Shown: piece after piece, positions 15,793-23,398 of the stretch
How the letters are laid out: the number at the start of each line of letters is the position of its first letter
Numbering within the stretch: the first letter of the stretch is position 1
Assembly (NCBI GenBank): GCA_023228945.1
Contig: JALOAI010000034.1
Location: 1 to 42,708 of the forward strand
Direction: 5' to 3'
Length of the DNA: 42,708 nucleotides
Origin: Pigmentiphaga sp.
GTDB lineage: Bacteria > Pseudomonadota > Gammaproteobacteria > Burkholderiales > Burkholderiaceae_B
Translations under genes and position numbers: made by a program
The notes under the pieces: generated by a model
The model's database searches: none
Told to the model about the DNA's origin: nothing
Seen by the model: only the letters and a program-made list of their open reading frames with translations

Positions 15793-15969
15793 GCGCCGGC
15801 CGCGCGCCGAGCTTCCCGCAAGATACAAGGTAGATCTTCAGGGGAAGCCGGCGCCGGCCGCGCGCGAGCGCCGTAAATCGATTCTAAGCGCTCGCGAGCC
15901 TTCCGCCGGGTATGATGCCGGCCGGCTCGCCGATCGTTCGCCACGCGCCAAGCGGCGCGCCTTCTTCCC
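15793..15969. other. GC-rich spacer after the MoxR cassette
   Basis: About 180 bases without a gene. The word GCGCCGGCCGCGCGC occurs in near-identical form at about 15794 and 15851, and there is a GCTCGCGAGC palindrome (15890-15899). No promoter or T-run terminator is visible. The vocabulary matches the control region. Confidence 0.45.
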
Positions 15970-15985
15970 TTGTCTCGGAGCTTGT
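15970..15985 (+). promoter_or_regulatory. shared translation leader TTGTCTCGGAGCTTGT, copy 2
   Basis: Identical over 16 bases to the leader before the MoxR gene. It ends five bases before an ATG, with GGAG as the ribosome binding site. Confidence 0.65.
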
Positions 15986-15989
15986 ACCC

Positions 15990-16187
15990 ATGGATCCCGC
16001 CGCAAACCTTGCCGCTCAGCTTCAGCTTTCCGCGCGCCTTTTGTGGCAAGCTGAGAACGACAAACCGATTTCCAGCGACGACGTTGCGAAGCTCGCCGAG
16101 CTGGTTATCTCCCTGGACGAATGGCGCCGCGGGGGCGGATTCGATCCGTACGCTTCTTCTGCCGCCATGCCCCCGGCTTCGTCATGA
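15990..16187 (+). CDS. small helical hypothetical protein
   Basis: 65 residues. The start is set by the shared leader just upstream. Mostly one or two helices ('ANLAAQLQLSARLLWQAEND', 'DDVAKLAELVISLDEWRRGG') and a short flexible tail. No family recognised. The stop overlaps the start of the next gene (ATGA). Confidence 0.65.
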   Translation: MDPAANLAAQLQLSARLLWQAENDKPISSDDVAKLAELVISLDEWRRGGGFDPYASSAAMPPASS

Positions 16188-16435
16188 TTCTGATTCGCGA
16201 AGAATCCGATACTCTTTACCGGGTAATGGTCCGGAGCTTCGAAGGCTGGCGCCTTACTGCGTCTTCTGCCGGAACCTATTGGGAACGGCGCGCGGTTTGG
16301 TCAACGTGGCAAGCTGGCGTTTCGTACGAAGACGCCATGCGCGAGACGCGCGAGCTTCGATCCGGCGGAGTGCATGCGACACCGATTCCGGAAGGCGCAT
16401 ACGAAAGTTTCTGCGGGTATCACGCTATCTGCTAA
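16184..16435 (+). CDS. small hypothetical protein
   Basis: 83 residues, starting in an ATGA overlap with the gene before. It has a strand-rich N-terminus ('LIREESDTLYRVMVRSFEGWRL') and 'WSTWQAGVSYEDAMRETREL', a pattern like small single-domain phage proteins that I cannot name. Cysteine near the C-terminus only. Function unknown. Confidence 0.6.
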   Translation: MILIREESDTLYRVMVRSFEGWRLTASSAGTYWERRAVWSTWQAGVSYEDAMRETRELRSGGVHATPIPEGAYESFCGYHAIC

Positions 16436-16440
16436 CCTAC

Positions 16441-16450
16441 TGTCTCGGAG
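16441..16450 (+). promoter_or_regulatory. shared translation leader core TGTCTCGGAG, copy 3
   Basis: The 10-base core of the leader seen before the MoxR and 65-residue genes; GGAG lies seven bases before the ATG at 16458. The part downstream of GGAG differs from the other two copies. Confidence 0.6.
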
Positions 16451-16457
16451 AACGAAA

Positions 16458-17255
16458 ATGTTTGAGAATATCGCACGCAAGCCGCTCGTCTTCTCGCCGG
16501 GCACCCCTGAAGCTGTCCAGCGCATTCTATCTGACGCGGTGGGGATCCGGTCCCAGCGCTTCCGGATCCATTACGGGGATGCCGAGACGGGGCGGGATTG
16601 GCTCGAAGAATGGAACGTGGAAGGGTATATCGGCCGGTCAACCGGACGCGAGCAAATCCCGTTGCTCGTCTACAATCGGCGCTCCATGGGCGGGCCGGGG
16701 ATCCTATCTGCTAACGTCGTCAAGATCCGAACGGCGCGCGGTGGCGTCGTTCTCTGGCAGCATCCGAAATATCATCTTCCCCGCATTCAGCTACGGTGCG
16801 ATCTATCTGCCCGGCTCGCCTGGGAAGTGCTGACGGACGGATCCGTGCATGCCGCCTTCCATACCGAAGCGGACCGGACGCGCTGGCTTCGCAAGATGGG
16901 CGTTTCCATGCCGGCGCCGCATACCGAATCGCCGGAGGATACAAACCGGTGGGAGTGCCCTTTCTGCGGCGAGCGGGACCGATTCGAGGGACACGACGAC
17001 AAGGGATTTCCCGGCGACGAATGCGAGTGCGAAGCTCAGGAAAACGGCGGCGAGTGCACGTGTGAAGTTACCCTATCCCAGCCGCTAACGATCGTGCGGG
17101 ATCCGCAAGACAATTTCGAAGAAGTGTATTACGACAGCTTCGTGGGCGGCGGATCCGGCGCGGAGATCGGGAGCTATCACCGGATAGACTGCCGTGCATG
17201 CGGCGCGGAAATCTGGAATTCGATCGGGGACGCGCTGCAGGAAGGTGCAGCATGA
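16458..17255 (+). CDS. conserved phage protein with Cys-rich C-terminal domain
   Basis: 265 residues. The N-terminal 110 residues ('RFRIHYGDAETGRDWLEEWN', 'GYIGRSTG', 'PLLVYNRRSMGG') form a domain widespread in phages and plasmids of proteobacteria with no known function. The C-terminal half has several zinc-type pairs: 'WECPFCGERD', 'DECECEAQ', 'ECTCEV', 'CRACGAE'. It may bind nucleic acid or protein. The stop overlaps the next start (ATGA). This gene uses CTG leucine codons more freely than the MoxR cassette before it. Confidence 0.75.
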   Translation: MFENIARKPLVFSPGTPEAVQRILSDAVGIRSQRFRIHYGDAETGRDWLEEWNVEGYIGRSTGREQIPLLVYNRRSMGGPGILSANVVKIRTARGGVVLWQHPKYHLPRIQLRCDLSARLAWEVLTDGSVHAAFHTEADRTRWLRKMGVSMPAPHTESPEDTNRWECPFCGERDRFEGHDDKGFPGDECECEAQENGGECTCEVTLSQPLTIVRDPQDNFEEVYYDSFVGGGSGAEIGSYHRIDCRACGAEIWNSIGDALQEGAA

Positions 17256-17386
17256 AGCGGGAAACGCGCTGGGCGGGGAAGATCTTCCCTGAGAAGCGGG
17301 CAACGGACGGCGCGCCGATCCTGCTGGTGCTCTATACCGATACTCGAGTGCGGGGAATTACCTATCGCCTGGAGCTGCCGCGATGA
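17252..17386 (+). CDS. 44-residue hypothetical protein
   Basis: Begins in an ATGA overlap with the preceding gene and ends in another with the following one, which is the main evidence that it is real. Basic N-terminus and strand-rich C-terminus ('ILLVLYTDTRVRGITYRLEL'). No family recognised. Confidence 0.5.
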   Translation: MKRETRWAGKIFPEKRATDGAPILLVLYTDTRVRGITYRLELPR

Positions 17387-17586
17387 ACGGGCGCGCAAAT
17401 GATGGGATCCGCTCGGTAGTGCATGCCGGCATGTTCGACAGCGGAGCGCTCTACTCCCGGTGCATCATTCCCCGGCGCGGTGGATTCTGCGGCGAGCCGG
17501 GCCGCATGTATCTGGCTCGCCATACCAAGGCGCCCGTTACCTGCAAGCTCTGTCTCAGGATTCTTGCAAAGGAGCGTTCCCAATGA
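17383..17586 (+). CDS. small Cys-containing hypothetical protein
   Basis: 67 residues with ATGA overlaps on both sides. Contains 'SRCIIPRRGGFC' and 'VTCKLCLRIL', a possible zinc-binding set of four cysteines. This type of small zinc protein is common in phage early regions. Function unknown. Confidence 0.55.
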   Translation: MNGRANDGIRSVVHAGMFDSGALYSRCIIPRRGGFCGEPGRMYLARHTKAPVTCKLCLRILAKERSQ

Positions 17587-17723
17587 ACGCAGCATCTTCC
17601 GCCAATCAGATAACCTATCTGTACTTCTGCACGCTGGGCGGCTTGGCGAACCCGAAGTGCGCGAAGATCGCCCGGCGCAACGGCTCGCATATCTACTTCA
17701 CCTATCATCTGATTTCCCGATGA
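17583..17723 (+). CDS. 46-residue hypothetical protein
   Basis: Starts in an ATGA overlap and ends in another. Contains 'YLYFCTLGGLANPKCAKI'; aromatic and slightly hydrophobic but too short and polar for a sure membrane segment. Supported by the unbroken chain of coupled genes. No family recognised. Confidence 0.45.
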   Translation: MNAASSANQITYLYFCTLGGLANPKCAKIARRNGSHIYFTYHLISR

Positions 17724-17911
17724 TCCGCTATCTTCTGAAGCGCACAGACGGGCGCGGCGGGTACGTGGCGCCGGCGGGCTCCGCGCGATCCTACGTGCAC
17801 GACACGTTGAAGGCGCGCCGCTTCCCGACGATCGCCGCGGCGGAAGCCGAGCGCTGCCCTGTAAATGAAACGATCGTCCCGGTGGATATTCCCTTCTCCG
17901 CGTTAGCGTAA
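17720..17911 (+). CDS. 63-residue hypothetical protein
   Basis: Coupled to both neighbours (ATGA before, TAATG after). Strand-helix pattern 'MIRYLLKRTDGRGGYV...TLKARRFPTIAAAEAERC'. The 'RRF-T-AAEAE-C' part resembles small phage proteins of unknown role. No catalytic motif. Confidence 0.5.
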   Translation: MIRYLLKRTDGRGGYVAPAGSARSYVHDTLKARRFPTIAAAEAERCPVNETIVPVDIPFSALA

Positions 17912-18648
17912 TGGGGGACATTCTGGAAACGATCGTCCGCATGCTGGGCGGATCCGCGGCGGTTGCCGTTGCGGTGCGACTCGCTTTCTGGCGCGTCTTC
18001 CCCAGCCGGGAGAAGATCGAAGCGGCGAAGCTCGAAGCGCTGGAACGTGCGGAAGCTGCGGCCGATCGAGCGGTATTCTCTGCGGATCCTGGCTTCGCTG
18101 CCGAGCTGGGGTATCAGCCGGCGCCGTACCCGAAGCCGGATCGATACCAGAAGCCGCAGGACGCGCGAAGCGCTGCGTTCGCTGCCGCCATGCAGAATCA
18201 GCACCTTAGCGCTGCGTTCGCTGCAGCAATGCAGAATCAGGCGCAAATGCAGGCGCAAATGCAGGGGTATCAGCATATGCAGCAGCTCCGCGCGCTGGGG
18301 ATCGGGAACGCGATTCATGGGCAGCTTAGCAGACAGCAGGCGGGTATGCTCGGCAACGCGCTCGGCGGTGGGCTCGGCGGGCAAGCTCTCGGCGGGCTCG
18401 GGAATGCCGGCGCGGGCTTATTCGGGAGCGGGTTTCAGCAAGTTACGCTGCGGCAGACGGGCCGGTTCACCATGGCGCCAATGACGCCGCTGCAGGAAGC
18501 TCCGAAAGATCCTAACATTGGCGCCGCTCTGGACGGTCTGATATCCCTGTACTGCGCCGAGACGATTCCGTGCACGTGTGGAGCGCCAGAAACGCGCGAC
18601 CCTACCTTCCACCATGGCTACTGCGCTATCTGGCAGCGCAAGGCTTGA
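17911..18648 (+). CDS. low-complexity protein with Met/Gln and Gly repeats
   Basis: 245 residues. A hydrophobic N-terminus ('GGSAAVAVAVRLAFWRVF', possibly one membrane segment) is followed by a charged helix. A repeated decapeptide 'AAFAAAMQNQ' occurs twice, then 'AQMQAQMQGYQHMQQ', then a Gly-rich run ('ALGGGLGGQALGGLGNAG'). The C-terminus has 'CTCGAPETRDPTFHHGYC', a possible metal site. Such Met/Gln/Gly composition suggests an oligomerising or disordered protein. The reading frame is supported by the TAATG overlap at its start. Function unknown. Confidence 0.65.
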   Translation: MGDILETIVRMLGGSAAVAVAVRLAFWRVFPSREKIEAAKLEALERAEAAADRAVFSADPGFAAELGYQPAPYPKPDRYQKPQDARSAAFAAAMQNQHLSAAFAAAMQNQAQMQAQMQGYQHMQQLRALGIGNAIHGQLSRQQAGMLGNALGGGLGGQALGGLGNAGAGLFGSGFQQVTLRQTGRFTMAPMTPLQEAPKDPNIGAALDGLISLYCAETIPCTCGAPETRDPTFHHGYCAIWQRKA

Positions 18649-18664
18649 ACGTTACAGAATCACG

Positions 18665-18952
18665 ATGAAGAATCGAAACGGAAATCTAGGCTCGCGACCG
18701 GGCACCCTGTACGTGACTCGGGCGGCTACGCTTGAGTACCAAAAGCTCACGCGCGCCCCATTCGAGACGGCCCGGCGAGCGCTGACGGAAAGGCTCCATC
18801 TGGCGACTCCGGACCGGGAGCGGCCGGGCGCCTATCTGCTTCCCATACGTGGCGATGCACGGCTGCATCTGCGCGTCTTCGTGGTGCAGGAAGGCGCTCT
18901 TCTGGTGGTGCCGAAGATCGAAGCGTACGAGCCCGCTGAGCTTGCCCCTTGA
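18665..18952 (+). CDS. hypothetical protein, 95 residues
   Basis: The start is uncertain: no good ribosome binding site precedes this ATG, and another in-frame ATG lies 17 codons upstream inside the previous gene. The pattern ('PGTLYVTRAATLEYQKLTRA', 'ARRALTERLHLATPD', 'LLPIRGDARLHLRVFVVQEGALLVV') looks like a compact alpha-beta domain. No family recognised. Its end overlaps the next promoter. Confidence 0.5.
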   Translation: MKNRNGNLGSRPGTLYVTRAATLEYQKLTRAPFETARRALTERLHLATPDRERPGAYLLPIRGDARLHLRVFVVQEGALLVVPKIEAYEPAELAP

Positions 18953-18978
18953 CGGGCTCAAACGACGCTGGCTATACT
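18949..18978 (+). promoter_or_regulatory. early/middle promoter ahead of the replication genes
   Basis: TTGACG (18949-18954), 18-base spacer, TATACT (18973-18978). A start near 18985 gives a leader of about 25 bases before the ATG at 19011. A 7-bp inverted repeat (GAGCCCG at 18929, CGGGCTC at 18953) overlaps the -35 box and could be an operator. Confidence 0.7.
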
Positions 18979-19010
18979 GCATTCCCCTGCCTTTGACCCG
19001 AAGCTAGGCT

Positions 19011-19565
19011 ATGAGCGACGAAACCCTATCTGCACCCCCTGCTCCCCTGGACGCGGTGGTGCGTGAAATGCTGCCGGCGGCGCTTCGCGAGCACGAAGAG
19101 ACGGGCGCCCCGATCGCGGAGATCATGCACGCTCAGCTATGGCCCCGACTGTGCGGTGCGATTGAGACTGAGCTGTTCCTGTCCTACTCGAATGTCCCCA
19201 CGGCGCCAACCGGCAAGGATCGGCGCGCGAAGCCCTGGCAGTACGTCGTCCGCTTCTGGATGCAGACGCCGAACGGGCCGGAGCTTGTGGGGCAGACGGA
19301 TCCTGAGATCATGATGGGCACCGGAGAGATACCTACCATTGTCACGACGATCGCTGCTCAGCTACACGAAGACGGTGCCCCCGACGAGCTGAAGCCGGAC
19401 GCGGTGAAAGCTCTTCTCCCTCAGTTTCGGAACAATCTCGGCCGCGCCAATACGGCAACGCTGAGAATTCCGTACGTATATGCCGATATGGACGAAGGGG
19501 AAATGGGCGGGCGCGCCGTCGAGTACCTTTGCCAGATCGACGTCTACCGTCTTCCTGAAGCATGA
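19011..19565 (+). CDS. hypothetical protein ahead of the helicase-primase gene
   Basis: 184 residues; first gene after the promoter at 18949. N-terminal helices ('LDAVVREMLPAALREHEETG') and an alpha-beta body ('KPWQYVVRFWMQTPNGPELV', 'AVEYLCQIDVYRL'). No enzyme motif, zinc site or membrane segment. Its stop overlaps the helicase-primase start, so the two are probably made together. It could be a replication accessory factor by position only. Confidence 0.65.
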   Translation: MSDETLSAPPAPLDAVVREMLPAALREHEETGAPIAEIMHAQLWPRLCGAIETELFLSYSNVPTAPTGKDRRAKPWQYVVRFWMQTPNGPELVGQTDPEIMMGTGEIPTIVTTIAAQLHEDGAPDELKPDAVKALLPQFRNNLGRANTATLRIPYVYADMDEGEMGGRAVEYLCQIDVYRLPEA

Positions 19566-21727
19566 CGGACGTTCTGAAGCTCGCCGCGCAAGATCTTGCG
19601 CGCTCAGGAATCGCGCCGAAGGCTGCTGCGGCGGCAGGGATCGGCGCCGTAGCCAATGCACACGAGCTGCACCACGAGTACGCGCCGGCTCCCGCGCTGG
19701 TGATTCCCTACATCGATCCGTGGACGCGGGCGCCGATGAACGGGACGGCGAATGGACCGTTCGCGAGAATCAGGTATCTGGACAATGCCCCGGTGCGGCC
19801 GGGCGCCAATCCCTTCAAAGCGCAGAAAGAGCAGCGGTACGCTCAGCCGAGCGGATCCGGTGTGCATGCCTACTTCCCGATCGTCAAGAATCTGCCGTGG
19901 GATAAGGTGGCGGCGGATCCGGAACACCCGCTGCTGATCGTGGAAGGCGAGAAGAAAGCGCTGGCCGCTACGCTTCAGGGATTCGCCACAATCGGATTAG
20001 GTGGCGTCTTCAATTTCTACGATACCGGGCTCTTCCTGCCGGAGCTGGAAAAGATCGTATGGAAGGGACGGCAAGTATATATCTGCTTCGATTCCGACGC
20101 CGCGCACAATCCGCAGATCCAAGCCGCGGAAGCTCGGTTCGCTACGGAGCTGAGCATGCACCGCGGCGCCGTGCTCCATCTGGTACGGCTCCCCCACCGG
20201 CAGAACGGCAAGAAGCAGGGCGTGGACGATTTCCTGCTCAATGAGGGGCCTGACGAGCTGGACAAGCTCCTGTCGTCGGCGCCCCGCATGCGGAAGATCG
20301 ATGCCGCGGTGGTTTCGCTGAATGAGTACGTGGCGTGGATCGAGAAGGAAGGCTGCGTTTACGATCTTCGCAGCAAGGAATTTATCCAGAAGAGCAACTT
20401 CACGAACGGATCCGTTTACTCCGCGCTGGAAGTGGTCGCACCGACTGCCAAGGGAACCGGTGTGAAGCGGATATCTGTCGCCGAATCCTGGCTCAAGCAT
20501 CCGCATGCGCAGCGGTACGACTACGTAGAGTTTCGCCCGGAAGACTCCAATCCGGTGCACCAGACGGACGCCGGCGGGCTCGCGCTGAATATGTGGACCG
20601 GCTGGGAACCCCGCCTTGGCGACGTCTCGCCATTCCTCGAGCTGACGTCGTTTCTCTTCCGCGACCTGTACGAACACGCTGAGCTTCCGCTAAAGCTGCT
20701 CGCGTACAAGGCGCAGAATCCGGGGCTGAAGGTTCCCCTGGCGCTCGTGCTCGTGGGGCCGCAGGGCTGCGGGAAGAGCTTGTGGGCGGAGTGCGCGCGG
20801 GAAGCCTTCAACCCGTACACCGCGGAGATCCCCAGCTCGGCTCTCAGCATGCAATTCAACGGCTGGACCGAACGTACATTGCTGGCTGTCATAAATGAGG
20901 CGTCCGCTGAAACGCTACAAAGGAACGCGCCCACGCTCCGATCGCTGATTTCCGATAAGCGCGTAATGCTGAACGAGAAATTCAGGATCGCCCGGCAGAT
21001 CGACAGTTACACGCAATACATTATCACTTCGAACGATCGCGGCGCCGGCGCCTACTCTCAGGACGATCGGCGAATGATCGTGGTTTCCTGTCCGACGAAG
21101 CGGGAGCCGAGCTTCTATCAGCGCGTGGCGGAGTGGAAGAATTCCGGCGGCGGCGCCGCGCTCCTGCACTATCTCCTGAATCTGGATTTGAAGGGCTGGA
21201 CCCCGCCGCAGCAGGCGCCGCTGACGGCGGAGAAGTATATGTCCTACATGGAAAGCCTGTCGCCGATTCAGCGGCTCGCCGAAGAAATGCAGACGGCGAA
21301 TGAGCATGTCGTGATTATGTGGATCCAGCAGGCGCTTGCGTGGGCGCAGCACGCCGAGCTGAGCCCGAACCTGCAGCACGCTCGCTTCGCTCGGGAGATT
21401 GTAGACTCGCTGCAAAGCATCCAGATCCGCCCCTGGTACACGCCGGAAGAGCTGGCCCTGATGTTCCCCGCCATTGTCTCTCAGCTTCACGGCTCGCGTA
21501 CCCGCACGGCTCGCCCATCCGGTGAAATCAGCAAAGAGCTTCGCACCGCTGGCGTAACCTATCTCCGCTCCGCCGATGATCCCCGCGGCTTCCGCTGGCG
21601 TGGAAGCATACGCCAATTCCTGATCGTGGCGGAGCCGGAGGAATGGACGCATCCCCTGCCCCAAAGCGAATTCGAACGGCTCATGGAGCAATTCCCGAAG
21701 TACGCCGATCTTGGGAAGCGCCGATGA
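19562..21727 (+). CDS. TOPRIM and SF3-like helicase replication protein
   Basis: 721 residues. TOPRIM-like domain with 'LLIVEGEKKALAATLQGF' (Glu near 128) and 'VYICFDSDAA' (about 173-182), as in the DUF3854 family. A second part has Walker A 'GPQGCGKS' (about 399-406), 'TLLAVINEAS' as Walker B, and 'QYIITSNDRGA' as sensor, in the arrangement of SF3/D5-like phage helicases (DUF5906 type). No AEP primase motifs or DnaG zinc domain are visible, so whether it makes primers is open. It likely unwinds DNA at the fork. A small basic gene is coupled to its end. Confidence 0.85.
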   Translation: MTDVLKLAAQDLARSGIAPKAAAAAGIGAVANAHELHHEYAPAPALVIPYIDPWTRAPMNGTANGPFARIRYLDNAPVRPGANPFKAQKEQRYAQPSGSGVHAYFPIVKNLPWDKVAADPEHPLLIVEGEKKALAATLQGFATIGLGGVFNFYDTGLFLPELEKIVWKGRQVYICFDSDAAHNPQIQAAEARFATELSMHRGAVLHLVRLPHRQNGKKQGVDDFLLNEGPDELDKLLSSAPRMRKIDAAVVSLNEYVAWIEKEGCVYDLRSKEFIQKSNFTNGSVYSALEVVAPTAKGTGVKRISVAESWLKHPHAQRYDYVEFRPEDSNPVHQTDAGGLALNMWTGWEPRLGDVSPFLELTSFLFRDLYEHAELPLKLLAYKAQNPGLKVPLALVLVGPQGCGKSLWAECAREAFNPYTAEIPSSALSMQFNGWTERTLLAVINEASAETLQRNAPTLRSLISDKRVMLNEKFRIARQIDSYTQYIITSNDRGAGAYSQDDRRMIVVSCPTKREPSFYQRVAEWKNSGGGAALLHYLLNLDLKGWTPPQQAPLTAEKYMSYMESLSPIQRLAEEMQTANEHVVIMWIQQALAWAQHAELSPNLQHARFAREIVDSLQSIQIRPWYTPEELALMFPAIVSQLHGSRTRTARPSGEISKELRTAGVTYLRSADDPRGFRWRGSIRQFLIVAEPEEWTHPLPQSEFERLMEQFPKYADLGKRR

Positions 21728-21951
21728 ACCGAGACATGAGCAACCGGGACGAAGAGCAGCGCGTGCAAACGCTACGTCGCCGGCTCTGCCGCTCTCGAGC
21801 AATGTTCGGAATTACAGAAATGGAGAGCGGGTATTGGGTGCGGCTGCTCTGGCACAACCGCCGGCCGCGCGTCCAGAAATTCTTCTCCGGCGAAGATGCC
21901 CTGGAACGGGCGAAGCGCTTCCGAGATCTCTGGCTGGATTTGCTCGTCTGA
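21724..21951 (+). CDS. small basic hypothetical protein
   Basis: 75 residues, starting in an ATGA overlap with the helicase gene. Highly basic N-terminus ('VQTLRRRLCRSRAMFGI') and 'VRLLWHNRRPRVQKFFSGEDALERAKRFRDL'. The second half looks like an AP2- or integrase-arm-like strand set followed by a helix, which would suit DNA binding, but the match is loose. Confidence 0.55.
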   Translation: MNRDMSNRDEEQRVQTLRRRLCRSRAMFGITEMESGYWVRLLWHNRRPRVQKFFSGEDALERAKRFRDLWLDLLV

Positions 21952-21971
21952 AGAAAGTTTAGCCAAGCCTC

Positions 21972-22000
21972 TTGACACGCTCTTAGCCAGCGCTTATTAT
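21972..22000 (+). promoter_or_regulatory. strong sigma70-like promoter, leaderless-looking
   Basis: Perfect -35 (TTGACA, 21972-21977), 17-base spacer, -10 TATTAT (21995-22000). Only seven bases lie between the -10 and the ATG at 22008, so the RNA should start at or beside the start codon. TTAGCCA occurs at 21959 and again at 21983 within the spacer, 24 bases apart. Confidence 0.8.
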
Positions 22001-22007
22001 CAATCCC

Positions 22008-22334
22008 ATGGGCATCTTCACTCGCCGTTCTGATCCGATCTCTCCGGAGAAAGCCAAGGCTGCAGCGCAAGCGCTGGGGCTCGAGCTGGACGGGCTCACT
22101 CTGGAAGCCGTCAAAGCATCCTTCCGGGCGATCGTGCGGGAATCTCACCCCGACGTCGGCGGAACCGGTGCGGACGCGGCGGAGCGGATCGCGGCTGCAG
22201 GCACGGCGCGGAACGTCCTGCTGAAGTGGATTGAAGAGCTTCCTTCCGACGAATGCACGTGCAAGGGAACCGGATTCGTCCGGACCGGCGGAGCATTCGG
22301 AACCGTCAAACCTTGTCCCCGCTGCGGATCATGA
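22008..22334 (+). CDS. J-domain protein with DnaJ-type zinc motif
   Basis: 108 residues. A short J domain with 'VKASFRAIVRESHPDVGG' (HPD at 47-49) is followed by a zinc-type C-terminus, 'CTCKGTGF' and 'CPRCGS', like one unit of the DnaJ cysteine-rich region. J proteins stimulate Hsp70 (DnaK); a phage J protein could recruit host DnaK to replication or assembly complexes, as lambda uses host DnaJ. The domain is reduced in length but the HPD is intact. It is the first gene after a strong promoter and appears leaderless. Confidence 0.8.
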   Translation: MGIFTRRSDPISPEKAKAAAQALGLELDGLTLEAVKASFRAIVRESHPDVGGTGADAAERIAAAGTARNVLLKWIEELPSDECTCKGTGFVRTGGAFGTVKPCPRCGS

Positions 22335-22732
22335 AAGAAGAGTACACGGTCGGCGCTCCCATGCCCCGAAGCATCGGCCTTTGCGCCGATCTCTATTCCG
22401 AAGTGCGGGAGCTGCGGCTTGCCATGCAGAAGCACACGGACGCGGTGAAAGAGCGCGAAACGGAGATTCGGGAGTACATCATAAACAATCTCTCTAAGAG
22501 CGACGACACCGGCGCCGCGGGCAAGCGCTACCGGGCTCAGATCGTTCGGAAGGTGGTCCCGTCCGTCACCGATTGGACGAAGCTTTGGGACTACGTGAAG
22601 AAGACGGGCCGGTTCGATCTCCTGCAGAAGCGCGTGTCGGATACCGCGGTGAAGGATTCGTGGGAAACCGGCAACGAGATCCCTGGCGTGGATCGGTTCC
22701 ATGCCGTCGAAGTTTCCATAACCAAGCTGTAG
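22331..22732 (+). CDS. conserved phage replication-region protein
   Basis: 133 residues, ATGA overlap with the J-domain gene. The N-terminal coiled coil ('ADLYSEVRELRLAMQKHTDAV') is followed by 'RYRAQIVRKVVPSVTDW' and 'LWDYVKKTGRFDLLQKRVSDTAVKDSWETG', a pattern seen in many proteobacterial phages beside polymerase genes. A Gam-like or recombination-associated role has been guessed for such proteins, but I cannot support a function here. Confidence 0.7.
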   Translation: MKEEYTVGAPMPRSIGLCADLYSEVRELRLAMQKHTDAVKERETEIREYIINNLSKSDDTGAAGKRYRAQIVRKVVPSVTDWTKLWDYVKKTGRFDLLQKRVSDTAVKDSWETGNEIPGVDRFHAVEVSITKL

Positions 22733-22741
22733 GGGAAGATC

Positions 22742-22993
22742 ATGGCGGAAGCTTCGGAACGGCTCAGCGTGGCGGTGGACGTCAACGTATTCCCGCCGGA
22801 TACGCTCTTCCTGAGAATGGAAGTGGGATCGGGGAAGACAGACGACGGCACCCCGATCGAGATAACGCAGAACGCGGACGGCTCCATGCTGGTTCGATTC
22901 GGCGATGGGGAATGGTACGCGCTGAGCCCGATTGCCCTGGCTTCCGCGCTTTACGAAATCCACAAGACGCGCATAGCGGCGCGGGGGAATTGA
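22742..22993 (+). CDS. hypothetical protein, 83 residues
   Basis: Good ribosome binding site (AGGGGAAG). Strand-rich acidic protein ('VDVNVFPPDTLFLRMEVG', 'ITQNADGSMLVRFGDGEWYAL') with a C-terminal helix. No motif recognised. Confidence 0.6.
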   Translation: MAEASERLSVAVDVNVFPPDTLFLRMEVGSGKTDDGTPIEITQNADGSMLVRFGDGEWYALSPIALASALYEIHKTRIAARGN

Positions 22994-22996
22994 ATC

Positions 22997-23359
22997 ATGC
23001 CGTCGAAAGCGAAGCTCGCGAAGATCGCGAAGCAGGGGATGAAGGATCGTCTGAAGCGCGCCGGCTGGAAGTGGAATAGCCGATTCCGGCGATGGGAGTA
23101 TCACGTGGGGAAGGCGCTGATCGCTTCCGCCGTATCGCTTCGCGCGGCGCTCCGGCTGGACAAGACGGTGCGCGACTCCATGAAGGCGAACGCGGTGGGC
23201 TGGGACGCGCTCATGACGCGCACGGCGAACGTGCTGAAGGCGGGCGGTTTCGAGACTCCCTGGCAGGCGTACCTTGCCGGCAAGGAAACGCTGATCGCTA
23301 CGGTGGACGGGTTCGGGAAGAAGAGCTGGGACGAGCTGGCCGAGCTGTTCGAAGCGTAG
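22997..23359 (+). CDS. basic protein with alpha-CTD-like helix-hairpin-helix domain
   Basis: 120 residues. The first 60 are basic ('KAKLAKIAKQGMKDRLKRAGWKW'). Residues 72-118 ('LMTRTANVLKAGGF', 'FGKKSWDELAELFEA') match the layout of the RNA polymerase alpha-subunit C-terminal domain: L-x-x-R-[ST]-A-N-x-L, about 20 residues, then [LF]-G-K-[KS]-S-x-x-E. The same module occurs near the end of the SNF2-like helicase of this phage. Such a domain could bind DNA or activators, or compete with host alpha. Similarity is judged by eye against E. coli alpha. Confidence 0.7.
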   Translation: MPSKAKLAKIAKQGMKDRLKRAGWKWNSRFRRWEYHVGKALIASAVSLRAALRLDKTVRDSMKANAVGWDALMTRTANVLKAGGFETPWQAYLAGKETLIATVDGFGKKSWDELAELFEA

Positions 23360-23398
23360 GGTAGGATTCTTCTTCACAATTTCTCAAGCGAGAAAATC

